This document shows, one piece after another, positions 1 through 6,702 of a stretch of DNA of 9,082 nt. Source of the DNA: an uncultured Actinomycetes bacterium. Its GTDB lineage: Bacteria; Actinomycetota; Acidimicrobiia; Acidimicrobiales; Microtrichaceae. How positions within the stretch are numbered: position 1 is the stretch's first letter; every line of letters starts with the position of its first letter. Location of the stretch: NCBI GenBank assembly GCA_903941145.1, contig CAJANQ010000361.1:1-9082 (forward strand), in the 5' to 3' direction. The notes beneath the pieces were generated by a model. That model was not told where the DNA came from, did not search any database, and worked only from the letters and a program-made list of their open reading frames with translations. The translations under genes were made by a program, and so were the position numbers.

Positions 1-179
1 ACGACTGGTCCGAGGCCGACCTGCGTCTGCTCCTCGGCGAGACCGTGGCCAAGGTCTACGACCTGGACCTGCCCGCCCTGGCCCCGCTGGCCGACGAGTT
101 CGGCCCGACGGTCGACGAGCTCACCCTCCCCCTCGAGTCCGTGCCGGCCGACGCGTCGAGCCCGGCCTTCTACAAGTAG
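1..179 (+). CDS. Amidohydrolase family protein, C-terminal fragment
   Basis: This is the last 58 codons (reading from base 3) of a gene entering from the left edge and ending at TAG 177-179. The visible tail runs LLLGETVAKVYDLDLPALAP and then a GPTVDEL segment. This resembles the C-terminal helix of amidohydrolase-2 family TIM-barrel hydrolases, where a G-N/T-x-A-x-V-Y segment is followed by 'DLxALxPLA..GPTVxE'. The catalytic barrel lies outside the window, so substrate and metal ligands cannot be judged. It is followed after 9 nt by a second amidohydrolase on the same strand, and the two are probably cotranscribed. Family assignment rests on a short tail and is moderately sure. Confidence 0.6.
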   Translation, partial: DWSEADLRLLLGETVAKVYDLDLPALAPLADEFGPTVDELTLPLESVPADASSPAFYK

Positions 180-188
180 GACCCTGCC

Positions 189-1406
189 ATGACCGACCTG
201 GCCGACCGCCCCGCCGTGACCGTGCCCACCGAGGCGGGCCAGCGTCCGTTCGACGCCGACAACCACTACTACGAGGCGCTCGACGCCTTCACCCGCCACC
301 TGGACCCGGCCTGGGGGCCGCGCACCGTCCAGTGGTCCGAGATCGACGGCCGCAAGTACCACGTGGTCGGCGGCAGGGTCTCCCGCGCCGTGGTGAACCC
401 GACGTTCGACCCGGTGGCCAAGCCGGGCGTGCTGCGCGACTACTTCCGCGGCAACCCCAACGGCGACGACCCCATCGAGCTGCTGCGGGCCCGCGACCGG
501 ATCGACCCCGCCTACCGCGACCGTGACACCCGGCTGGCGACGATGGACGACCACGGCCTGGACAAGGTCTGGCTGTTCCCCACGCTCGGGATGGTCTACG
601 AGGCGCTCCTGAAGGACGACCCCGAGGCCGTCTGCGTGACCTTCCGGGCCTTCAACCGCTGGCTCGAGGAGGACTGGGGCTTCGACTACCAGGACCGCAT
701 CTTCGCCGGGCCGTACCTGTCGCTCGCCGACGTCGACTGGGCGTGCGAGGAGCTGGAGTGGGCGATCGACCGGGGCGCCCGCACCGTGGTCATGCGCCCC
801 TCCGCGCCGACTACCAAGGACGGCGCGCTGCCGCCGGCCCACCCGTCGTTCGACAAGTTCTGGGCCCGCCTCAACGAGTCCGGGATCACGCTCGTCGTGC
901 ACGCGGGCGACGCCGGGTACACCACCAACGGGTACGCCGACGAGGGCTTCACGGCCAACTTCAAGAACGGCATCCCGCAGCCCATCCGCATGCTCATGCT
1001 CGAGCGCCCGGCCGAGGACTTCCTGGCCTCGCTGGTGTGCGACCAGCTGTTCGCCCGGTTCCCCAACCTGCGCGTCGCGTCGGTCGAGAACGGCTCAGGG
1101 TTCCTGCGCTCGCTGATGCACCGCCTCGACGCCCTGGGCCACAAGCTCGGCGGCTGGTTCGCCGAGGACCCGGTCGAGACCTTCAAGCGCCACATCTGGA
1201 TCAACCCGTTCTGGGAGGACGACGTGCACGAGGTGCTCGACGTCATGGGCGCCGACCGGGTGATCTTCGGGTCCGACTGGCCCCACATCGAGGGCATGCC
1301 CCGGCCGCTCGACTACCTCGAGGAGCTGGGCGGCCTGGACGGCGAGACCGTCATCAAGGTCGTGCGGGACAACGTCACCGCCCTCAACGAGCGCCGGCCC
1401 GCCTAG
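189..1406 (+). CDS. Amidohydrolase family (amidohydrolase-2) metal-dependent hydrolase
   Basis: A 405-residue cytoplasmic protein with no signal peptide, typical in length for amidohydrolase-2 (PF04909-type) TIM-barrel enzymes. These hydrolyse or decarboxylate ring and amide substrates in catabolic pathways. Visible landmarks are DADNHYYE (residues 22-29) at the first strand, VVHAGDAG (236-243) with the expected metal-ligand His238, SVENGSGFL (298-306), and IFGSDWPHIEG (359-369) with the conserved catalytic or metal Asp363. The first motif has Asp24-x-His26 in place of the textbook His-x-His, a variant I associate with many actinobacterial members, so the metal site may differ from ACMSD. The start is chosen because an AGGA sequence (178-181) lies 7 nt upstream and the gene follows its partner by 9 nt. 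The real substrate is unknown; tandem copies suggest a heteromer or a pathway duplication. Confidence 0.88.
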   Translation: MTDLADRPAVTVPTEAGQRPFDADNHYYEALDAFTRHLDPAWGPRTVQWSEIDGRKYHVVGGRVSRAVVNPTFDPVAKPGVLRDYFRGNPNGDDPIELLRARDRIDPAYRDRDTRLATMDDHGLDKVWLFPTLGMVYEALLKDDPEAVCVTFRAFNRWLEEDWGFDYQDRIFAGPYLSLADVDWACEELEWAIDRGARTVVMRPSAPTTKDGALPPAHPSFDKFWARLNESGITLVVHAGDAGYTTNGYADEGFTANFKNGIPQPIRMLMLERPAEDFLASLVCDQLFARFPNLRVASVENGSGFLRSLMHRLDALGHKLGGWFAEDPVETFKRHIWINPFWEDDVHEVLDVMGADRVIFGSDWPHIEGMPRPLDYLEELGGLDGETVIKVVRDNVTALNERRPA

Positions 1407-1453
1407 TCACCCTCCACATCGGCTCCGCGCTAGTCGGAGGGCCCGAAAATCGC

Positions 1454-1459
1454 TACCCT
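1454..1459 (+). promoter_or_regulatory. -10 box (TACCCT) of a leaderless promoter for the GH5 gene
   Basis: TACCCT fits the actinobacterial TANNNT -10 consensus and ends exactly 6 nt before ATG 1466, so the expected transcription start is the A of the start codon. There is no Shine-Dalgarno sequence between it and the ATG. No good -35 box is visible at 16-18 nt upstream. The same spacing recurs at two other genes in this window, which raises confidence. Confidence 0.6.
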
Positions 1460-1465
1460 CGCCGC

Positions 1466-2956
1466 ATGCGGGGGAACAAGTTGCAACAGGTCCGTACTGG
1501 CGCGGCACTGGCCGTGGCCCTTCTGGTGGGCGGCCTGGTGGCTGCGTGCACGCCGCCGAGCGAGCCGATCGTCACCTTCCCGGCGGCGAGCGGCCCGTCT
1601 GCCGTCACCGACGCCCCGAACGAGCTGCGCGGCCCGCTCCGGGTCCGGGGCCGCGACCTGGTCGACACCGACGGCCGGGTGGTCCAGCTCCGTGGCACCA
1701 ACGCCGTCCAGAAGTCGGCGCCGTTCCTCTACTCGGTGACCGACGGCAAGCTGGCCGGCCTGCCCGTCGACGAGCTCGTGCGCCGCGGCTACAACGCGGT
1801 GCGCCTCGGCGTGTGGCCCGCCGCCCTCATGCCCACCCCCGGCGGCGTCGACTCCGCCTACCTGGAGCAGGTGGCACAGACCGTCGCCGACCTCGAGGCC
1901 GCCGGCATCTGGGTCCTGCTCGACCTGCACCAGGACGTGTTCTGGGGCATGCCGTCCTGGGCCACGCCCGCCGACGCGGTCAACCTCTCCGAGGCACCCG
2001 CCCCGGGCTTCGAGGTCATCGGCTGGGCCGCCGGCTACACGAGCGCCAAGTCGCTGCGGCAGTGGGACGCCTTCTGGAACAACGAGCCGGTCGCCCCCGG
2101 CCTGGGCATGGTCGACGCCTACGGCGTCGGCGTGCAGGCGCTCGCCGACCGCATGAAGGACGCCGCCAACGTCGTGGGCATCGAGCTGCTCAACGAGCCG
2201 TTCCCCGGCACGCCGTACGTGAGCTGCGTGGCCGGTGGCTGCCTGGAGCTCGACGGTCTGGTCACGGCCCGGTCGACCGAGCTCACCAACGCCGTGCGCG
2301 CCGTCGCCCCGACCATGCCGGTGTGGTGGGAGGCCCAGTCGCTCGCCACCATGTACGCGCTGCCCCAGATGAACGTCGACGGTGTGACCCCGGGCCCTAA
2401 CGGCCCCGCCGTCGGCCTGTCGTTCCACGCCTACTGCCACGAGACCGACGGCGGCCGCGTCGAGCCGGTCCCGCCGGGCACGATCGTCTGGTGCGACTCG
2501 AACTTCCGCCGGGCGTTCGACAACGCGGGCGCACTCGCCGCCGGGTGGGACGCACCGCGGTTCCTCACCGAGTTCGGCGCGTCGGGCAACCCGTACAACG
2601 CCACCGTGCCGGGCCGGCTGGCCGACGAGCAGCTCGTGTCCTGGCTGCACTGGTCGATCGGGACCTACGCGGACGAGGTCGAGGTGCACCTCCAGCGGAC
2701 CTACCCGCAGGCCACCGCCGGCACGCCCGAGTACCTGCGGTTCGACCCGGCCACGGGCCGCACCACGTTCCGGTACACGCCGGACCACTCGCTGACCTCG
2801 CCGACCGTCCTGGCCCTGGCCGCACGGGCCTACCCGAACGGCTACACCGCCACGGTGACCGGCGGGCAGGTCACGTCGGCCGCCGACTCCGGCCGCCTCA
2901 CGGTCGAGGCCGACGCCGGCGCGAGCACCGTGACCGTCACCGTCGAGCGGAAGTAG
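1466..2956 (+). CDS. Lipoprotein GH5 glycosidase, endoglycosylceramidase-like
   Basis: A 496-residue exported glycoside hydrolase of family 5. A lipoprotein signal peptide (residues 1-27) ends in the lipobox V-A-A-Cys28, followed by a Pro/Ser-rich spacer to about residue 55. The barrel begins at LRVRGRDLVDTDGRVVQLRG. Landmarks are LLDLHQDVFWG (151-161), ELLNEPFPG with the acid/base Glu244, SFHAYC with His321, and FLTEFGASG with the nucleophile Glu369. A C-terminal beta-domain (about 455-496) ends at VTVERK. The DLHQDVF and NEPFPG pattern is that of endoglycosylceramidases, which cut the glycan from glycosphingolipids; other beta-glycosides of lipids or sterols are possible. Cys254/Cys259 and Cys324/Cys343 could form disulfides. 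The reading frame stays open far upstream, but ATG 1466 is chosen because the signal peptide starts there and a -10 box abuts it. It probably shares a transcript with the esterase 5 nt downstream. Confidence 0.85.
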   Translation: MRGNKLQQVRTGAALAVALLVGGLVAACTPPSEPIVTFPAASGPSAVTDAPNELRGPLRVRGRDLVDTDGRVVQLRGTNAVQKSAPFLYSVTDGKLAGLPVDELVRRGYNAVRLGVWPAALMPTPGGVDSAYLEQVAQTVADLEAAGIWVLLDLHQDVFWGMPSWATPADAVNLSEAPAPGFEVIGWAAGYTSAKSLRQWDAFWNNEPVAPGLGMVDAYGVGVQALADRMKDAANVVGIELLNEPFPGTPYVSCVAGGCLELDGLVTARSTELTNAVRAVAPTMPVWWEAQSLATMYALPQMNVDGVTPGPNGPAVGLSFHAYCHETDGGRVEPVPPGTIVWCDSNFRRAFDNAGALAAGWDAPRFLTEFGASGNPYNATVPGRLADEQLVSWLHWSIGTYADEVEVHLQRTYPQATAGTPEYLRFDPATGRTTFRYTPDHSLTSPTVLALAARAYPNGYTATVTGGQVTSAADSGRLTVEADAGASTVTVTVERK

Positions 2957-2961
2957 CTCCC

Positions 2962-4005
2962 ATGGCCCCCCGTGAGCAGGCGTCCGTCCCGACGCGCGTC
3001 GTGCGCCGTCTGCTGGCACTGCCCGAGCCCGTGCTCCGCAAGATCGCCGGTCCGCCCGTGGTCAAGGACGGCCGTGCCCTCAACCTGCAGGTGCAGACCA
3101 TCGTCGCCGTCGGCCAGAAGCTCAGGCTCACCGGTGACCAGTTCGACGTGGCCGCCCGGCGCAAGCAGCTCGCCGACGCCTCGGCCATCGGCATGCCCGT
3201 CCGCACCGGCATCCACGTCGTCGACCGGCGCATCCCCGGCCCCGCCGGCGAGATCCCCGTCCGCATCTACCGGAAGTTCGGCTCCGCACCGCGGCCGCGC
3301 ACGGTCATGTACCTGCACGGCGGTGGCTGGGTGACCGGCGACCTGGACTCGCACGACGGGTCCTGCCGCCTGCTCGCGGACGAGACCGGCTGCGTCGTCG
3401 TGGCGGTCGACTACCGCCTTGCCCCAGAGCACCCCTTCCCCGCTGCGGTCGACGACTCGCTCGCCGCCTACCGGTGGATCCACGAGCACGCCGACGACCT
3501 GGGCGTGGAGCCGGGGAAGGTTGGCGTCATGGGCGACAGCGCCGGCGGCAACCTGGCTGCGGTAGTGGCGCTCGTGACCCGAGACGCCGAGGTCCCTGCC
3601 CCCGTCGCGCAGTGCCTCGTCTACCCGGCCACCGAGACGCACTTCACGGCGCCCTCCCACGACCTGTTCGGCGAGGGGTTCATGCTGACCCGGGCCGGCA
3701 TGGAGTGGTTCCGGTCGCAGTACCTGCCGGACGTGGCCGACTGGGACTCGCCGCTCGCGGCGCCCGCACTGGCCGAGGACCTGTCGGGGCTCGCGCCGGC
3801 CGCGGTGTTCACCGCCGGGTTCGACCCGCTCCGAGACGACGGCCGCGCATACGCCGACGCCCTGCTCAAGGCCGGCGTGCCGGTGCAGTACCGCTGCTAC
3901 GACGACATGGTCCACGGGTTCTTCGGCATGGGGATCCTGCCCGGCGGCATGGACATGGCCACCGAGGTGTGCACCGCCATGGGCGCCCTCATGGCCGACG
4001 GCTGA
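2962..4005 (+). CDS. Alpha/beta-hydrolase fold-3 esterase (HSL family, LipN-like)
   Basis: A 347-residue hydrolase of the hormone-sensitive-lipase family (alpha/beta-hydrolase fold-3), expected to cleave esters of short or medium acyl chains. The oxyanion motif HGGGW is at 119-123, the nucleophile elbow GDSAGGN at 191-197 with Ser193, the acid in FDPLRDD with Asp288, and the base in VHGFF with His318; the triad is complete. The N-terminal cap region (about 1-110) with VVKDGRALNLQVQ recalls mycobacterial LipN-type enzymes. There is no signal peptide, so it is probably cytoplasmic or loosely membrane-associated. The start is chosen because the frame before it overlaps the GH5 gene and GGAAG (2949-2953) lies 8 nt upstream. 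The 5-nt gap to the GH5 gene implies an operon, perhaps handling esters or acylated products released by that enzyme (inference). Confidence 0.9.
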   Translation: MAPREQASVPTRVVRRLLALPEPVLRKIAGPPVVKDGRALNLQVQTIVAVGQKLRLTGDQFDVAARRKQLADASAIGMPVRTGIHVVDRRIPGPAGEIPVRIYRKFGSAPRPRTVMYLHGGGWVTGDLDSHDGSCRLLADETGCVVVAVDYRLAPEHPFPAAVDDSLAAYRWIHEHADDLGVEPGKVGVMGDSAGGNLAAVVALVTRDAEVPAPVAQCLVYPATETHFTAPSHDLFGEGFMLTRAGMEWFRSQYLPDVADWDSPLAAPALAEDLSGLAPAAVFTAGFDPLRDDGRAYADALLKAGVPVQYRCYDDMVHGFFGMGILPGGMDMATEVCTAMGALMADG

Positions 4006-4112
4006 GTCCCGGTCACCCCAGACCACGCGCTGCAGCCCGGTCCCGGCACTCTCCGGTGGCCGTCGTCACCACCCCTCAAGTCCGACACCCCCGCGCGCCG
4101 AGAACCTCCTCG

Positions 4113-4128
4113 TACCGGCGAACCGGTA
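4113..4128. promoter_or_regulatory. Inverted repeat TACCGG-CGAA-CCGGTA, candidate operator or 5'-UTR hairpin
   Basis: A perfect 6-bp inverted repeat with a 4-nt centre lies about 100 nt before the GH16 start. It could be a repressor operator for a sugar-responsive regulator or form an RNA hairpin in the leader. No regulator gene is present in the window to pair it with. Confidence 0.35.
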
Positions 4129-4216
4129 TTGCCGGACCCAAGAACGGGGCGGGTTCCGGCACAGGACCAACCGCACCGCGTCATGCGGACACCCTGCTTC
4201 GACGCGGTCCGAATCT

Positions 4217-4221
4217 GGAGG
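4217..4221 (+). promoter_or_regulatory. Shine-Dalgarno GGAGG for the GH16 gene
   Basis: GGAGG sits 9 nt before ATG 4231 and decides the start over an in-frame ATG at 4129. That upstream start would add 34 residues with no signal-peptide character. It is the strongest ribosome binding site in the window and contrasts with the leaderless starts of three other genes. Confidence 0.8.
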
Positions 4222-4230
4222 ACCCCTCTC

Positions 4231-5868
4231 ATGCGTACACCCGCCCCCCGAACCTCACCGCCGTCTGACGGCGTGCGTCGCGGCCGGCCTCGAGCGCTCG
4301 GCACGCTCGTCATTGCCGCAGCCGCGCTCATCATTTCCGCCGCCTGCGTCGCACCCAGCGCACAGGCCGCGACCACCGCCACGACCTTCGTCGACACCAC
4401 CGCCACCTGGCGCTACGTCGACTCCGGCACCGCGCCGGCCAGCACCTGGGCGACCGTCAGCTACAAGGACACCGCCTGGAAGTCCGGCGCAGCACACCTT
4501 GGAGCCGGCGACGGCGACGAGCGCACCAGGATCAACCGCCTGAGCCCGGCGCACCGCATCGACTGGTTCCGCCGCGCGTTCACCGTTGCGGACGCCACGA
4601 AGGTGACATCGCTGAGCCTCGGCCTCGTCGCCGACGACTCGGCCTACGTGTTCCTGAACGGCACCAGAGTGGTGAACGACAACGTCGCCGCCAACGGCTA
4701 CCCGGTCGTCCCCAGGGTTGGCAGCGCAGAGAGCGCCGTCCGCACCTTCACCGTCCCGGCATCGGCGCTTCGGACGGGCACGAACGTGCTCGCCGTCGAG
4801 CTCCGCCAGGACTACACGAAGGACCCGGACTCGTCGTTCTCGGCCAGGCTTGTCGGCCAGGTGACGGCGACCACGACCACCACCGTGCCGCCCACCACGG
4901 TCGCCCCCACGACCACGGTTGCACCCACGACCACAGTCCCCCCGACCACCACCACTGTCCCGCCGACCACCACCACGACGGTGCCACCGACCACGACGAC
5001 CACCGTCCCGCCGACGACGACCACCACGGTCCCTGCCGGTGCGGTCCCCGTCGGCCCGACGAACTTCCGGACCCTCCGCTGGTCCGACGAGTTCAGCGGT
5101 GCGGCCCTCGACACCTCTCGCTGGAGCCCGTACTTCAACACCTACGGCTCCGGAAACAAGGAGCTCGAGTGCAACTCGCCGAACAACGTGTCGGTCTCGG
5201 GCGGCTCGCTGCGGATCGTCTCCCGCAAGGAGACCGTGACATGCGGCGACGGCAAGGTCATGAACTACACGTCAGCCTTCCTGGGCTCCCGTGAGGCCGG
5301 CCGCTACTACCCCCGTGAGGCCTACTTCGAGATGCGGGCCCGCCTGCCCCACGCCCAAGGCATCTGGCCGGCGTTCTGGCTCCGCCACTCGAACGGCTCC
5401 TCCACCGCCGAGGTCGACGTCATGGAGTACTTCCACTCCCAGGTCCCCGGCAAGGTCACGCAGACCGTCCACCTCGACGGCGTGTCCAACGTGTTCAAGA
5501 AGGTCTCGGCCTTCGAGGCACCGACGGCCACCCCCGGCTGGCACACGTTCGGCGTCGCCATCGAGGCCGTCAGCACCGGTCAGCGGCTCACCTTCTACAT
5601 GGACGGCGTAGCTACCGGCTCGTACATCGACACGAACCCCGGCTGGGCCTCCAACGGCAACCCGGACGCCATGTTCGACATCGCCGTCAACCAGGCGGTC
5701 GGCGGCAACTGGGTCGGCGACCCGGACGGCGCCCTCGGCGAGCTGTCACTGCTGAGCCGGTGCTCGATCTCGGGTACCTACCCGGGTGGCTGCACCACCA
5801 CCGGCATCCGTCGGTGGTCCGGCAACGAGACCTTCGAGGTCGACTACGTCCGGGTGTTCACCCACTGA
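4231..5868 (+). CDS. Secreted GH16 beta-glucanase-like hydrolase with N-terminal beta-sandwich module
   Basis: A 545-residue extracellular enzyme. Residues 1-46 are a Sec signal peptide, with a basic region to about 21, a hydrophobic core 23-43 and likely cleavage after AQA46. Residues about 50-210 form a galactose-binding-like beta-sandwich (TWRYVDSGT, DDSAYVFLNG at 135-144, NVLAVELRQ), a module often attached to secreted proteins and possibly sugar-binding. Residues 212-269 are a Thr/Pro/Val linker. The GH16 domain (about 278-545) starts RTLRWSDEFSG and contains NKELECNSPNNVSV and the catalytic signature EVDVME (nucleophile Glu394, Asp396, acid/base Glu399). It ends in a beta-strand YVRVFTH. 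This matches endo-1,3(4)-beta-glucanase/laminarinase relatives; agarase- or carrageenase-like specificity cannot be excluded. Cys314/Cys338 and Cys511/Cys521 could form disulfides. It is probably monocistronic, ending at a hairpin shared with the convergent gene. Confidence 0.9.
   Translation: MRTPAPRTSPPSDGVRRGRPRALGTLVIAAAALIISAACVAPSAQAATTATTFVDTTATWRYVDSGTAPASTWATVSYKDTAWKSGAAHLGAGDGDERTRINRLSPAHRIDWFRRAFTVADATKVTSLSLGLVADDSAYVFLNGTRVVNDNVAANGYPVVPRVGSAESAVRTFTVPASALRTGTNVLAVELRQDYTKDPDSSFSARLVGQVTATTTTTVPPTTVAPTTTVAPTTTVPPTTTTVPPTTTTTVPPTTTTTVPPTTTTTVPAGAVPVGPTNFRTLRWSDEFSGAALDTSRWSPYFNTYGSGNKELECNSPNNVSVSGGSLRIVSRKETVTCGDGKVMNYTSAFLGSREAGRYYPREAYFEMRARLPHAQGIWPAFWLRHSNGSSTAEVDVMEYFHSQVPGKVTQTVHLDGVSNVFKKVSAFEAPTATPGWHTFGVAIEAVSTGQRLTFYMDGVATGSYIDTNPGWASNGNPDAMFDIAVNQAVGGNWVGDPDGALGELSLLSRCSISGTYPGGCTTTGIRRWSGNETFEVDYVRVFTH
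4864..5040 (+). repeat. Degenerate tandem repeat encoding the Thr/Pro linker of the GH16 protein
   Basis: The DNA repeats in units of about 18 nt (APTTTV) and then 24 nt (VPPTTTTT, three near-identical copies). It joins the beta-sandwich to the catalytic domain. Such linkers are flexible and, in actinobacteria, are frequent targets of protein O-mannosylation. Copy number may vary between strains. Confidence 0.8.
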
Positions 5869-5878
5869 CCGTCTGAGT

Positions 5879-5893
5879 CCGGGCACCGCCCGG
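5879..5893 (+). terminator. Short GC hairpin after the GH16 stop
   Basis: CCGGGC-ACC-GCCCGG forms a 6-bp stem with a 3-nt loop, 10 nt after the GH16 stop codon. There is no T-tract. It may help termination or 3'-end stability upstream of the stronger hairpin that follows. Confidence 0.4.
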
Positions 5894-5916
5894 CAAGTCC
5901 CCGGGGCGACGTGCGG

Positions 5917-5959
5917 GGCACAGAGGGCCGACCGAAGGGTCGGCCCTCTTCCCTGTGCC
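5917..5959. terminator. Strong hairpin, probable bidirectional terminator
   Basis: A perfect 12-bp stem (5922-5933 with 5938-5949) closes a GAAG loop. Alternatively, the outer arms GGCACAG (5917-5923) and CTGTGCC (5953-5959) pair and enclose a 10-bp inner stem plus a small bulge. It lies midway between two convergent genes (stops at 5868 and 5977) and can fold on either transcript. No T-tract follows on either strand, which is common for GC-rich actinobacterial terminators. Confidence 0.75.
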
Positions 5960-5976
5960 AGAACAGCCGACGCAGG

Positions 5977-6675
5977 TCAGCCGGCGGTCGTAGTGGGGGC
6001 GTCGGTGGTCGTCGGCGCCTCGGTGGTGGTCGGCGCCTCGGTCGTGGTCGTCGTCGACGACGGAGCTGCCGTCGTGGAGGACGAGGCCGGGGCCGCCGTG
6101 GTCGTCGTGGCCTTCGCCGTCGTCGAGGTCGACGACGAGCCACCCTTCTTCTTCACGTCGATCGTGAGTCTGATGATGATCGGGGAACCGACTGCACCGT
6201 CACGGCCACCGACGAACCGGGCAGCGGCCGTGGCGTCCACGAACTGTCCGGAGCCGCCCAGGAAGCGGGCGGTGGCCTTCAGGCCCGTGCCGCCGTTGGG
6301 CTGAGCGGTCGCCCCGCCCTGCAGGTTGAACCCGAGGATCGAACCGTCGTCCCACTTCACGGAGAGGAACCCGTAGAACGGGCCGGAGCCCTCCAGGTAC
6401 TCGACGTTGCCGAGGATCTCGACCGTGGCCGGCTGGCCCAGCACCGTGGCCTTGCCCTCGAGCTTGTTCTGCCCGTACTCGAAGTCGCCGTCCGGGCCGA
6501 CCTTGTAGGTGGTCTTGCCGGGCGACGTCATCTCGACGGTCACCGTCTCGGCGCTCTCGCCGAGCGCGAGCGTCGTCGGGGGCGGGTTCACGTCCTTGGT
6601 GCAGCCGGCGAGCGCCAGGGCGGCGACCGCGATCGTCGGGACCAGCAGGACAGAACGGCGGAGTGACATACGCAT
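5977..6675 (-). CDS. Lipoprotein with a predicted beta-barrel-like domain and Thr-rich C-terminal tail
   Basis: A 232-residue surface lipoprotein. The signal peptide has basic residues (R2, R6, R7), a hydrophobic core and the lipobox L-A-G-Cys25. Residues about 37-174 are an ordered beta-rich domain with GSGPFYGFLSVKWDDGSILG and FLGGSGQFVDATAAARFVGG. The 'GxGxFxxATGxAxF' style suggests an allene-oxide-cyclase/dirigent-like barrel, a fold guess only. Residues 178-232 are a Ser/Thr/Ala/Pro tail with TEAPTT-like repeats running to the end. Putting the disordered stretch at the C-terminus, distal to the lipid anchor, is unusual, since spacers usually follow the Cys. The start is supported by a -10 box ending 6 nt upstream; a second ATG two codons in is possible. 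No function can be assigned. Confidence 0.82.
   Translation of the reverse strand: MRMSLRRSVLLVPTIAVAALALAGCTKDVNPPPTTLALGESAETVTVEMTSPGKTTYKVGPDGDFEYGQNKLEGKATVLGQPATVEILGNVEYLEGSGPFYGFLSVKWDDGSILGFNLQGGATAQPNGGTGLKATARFLGGSGQFVDATAAARFVGGRDGAVGSPIIIRLTIDVKKKGGSSSTSTTAKATTTTAAPASSSTTAAPSSTTTTTEAPTTTEAPTTTDAPTTTAG
5980..6144 (-). repeat. Repetitive sequence encoding the lipoprotein Thr-rich tail
   Basis: Near-exact 18-nt units (encoding TEAPTT, TDAPTT) lie at the very end of the gene, preceded by looser Ser/Thr/Ala-rich coding. The opposite strand resembles the linker repeat of the convergent GH16 gene in inverted orientation, including a shared 13-mer CGACGACGACCAC (5012-5024 on plus; 6044-6056 on minus). 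Confidence 0.7.
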
Positions 6676-6681
6676 GGACCG

Positions 6682-6687
6682 AATCTA
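6682..6687 (-). promoter_or_regulatory. -10 box (TAGATT) of a leaderless promoter for the lipoprotein gene
   Basis: Read on the minus strand, TAGATT ends exactly 6 nt before ATG 6675-6673, placing the expected transcription start on the A of the codon. There is no Shine-Dalgarno sequence. A weak -35-like TCGACG (6707-6702) is 14 nt upstream, shorter than usual. Confidence 0.65.
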
Positions 6688-6702
6688 GGGGGCAGGCGCT
6701 GC

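Larger units (their letters stand above)
4006..4230 (+). promoter_or_regulatory. Intergenic control region upstream of the GH16 gene
   Basis: These 225 nt lie between the esterase stop and the GH16 start and hold no convincing gene. They contain an inverted repeat TACCGG-CGAA-CCGGTA (4113-4128), a weaker hairpin CCGCA/TGCGG (4171-4188), a weak GGTGG/CCACC hairpin after the esterase (4055-4073) and a clear ribosome binding site. I see no clear -10/-35 pair. The promoter for the GH16 gene should be here, since no strong readthrough signal links it to the esterase. Confidence 0.45.

Noticed and set aside
177..188. TAGGAC 6 nt before ATG 189 as a fourth leaderless promoter
   Set aside because: The last base is C, not the conserved T of TANNNT; the hexamer contains the preceding stop codon, and an AGGA ribosome site plus a 9-nt gap fit an operon better.
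1423..1439. CTCCG/CGGAG hairpin after the amidohydrolase gene as a terminator
   Set aside because: It has only a 5-bp stem with a 7-nt loop and no T-tract; too weak to call, though it is in the right place.
743..1465. Upstream in-frame extension of the GH5 reading frame
   Set aside because: It overlaps the amidohydrolase and is Arg/Pro-rich shadow sequence; the signal peptide, lipobox and promoter all place the start at 1466.
1430..3019. Long open frame on the minus strand opposite the GH5 gene
   Set aside because: It is Arg/Gly/Val-rich low-complexity translation, the expected antisense shadow of a high-GC gene, while the plus strand shows a complete catalytic domain.
4209..4221. Similarity of CCGAATCTGGAGG to CCGAATCTAGGGG at 6679-6691 as a shared regulatory motif
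   Set aside because: The first is a ribosome site region; the second is the reverse side of a -10 box. The contexts differ and the match is probably chance.
4129..4230. In-frame upstream start for the GH16 protein
   Set aside because: It would put 34 non-signal residues before the signal peptide, and the GGAGG at 4217-4221 fits ATG 4231.
4864..5040. CRISPR-like or satellite repeat array
   Set aside because: The repeats stay in frame inside a coding sequence, have no spacers, and translate as a standard Thr/Pro linker.
4748..5141. Minus-strand frames rich in Val and Gly/Trp opposite the GH16 linker
   Set aside because: They are reverse translations of the Thr/Pro repeat and have no independent coding support.
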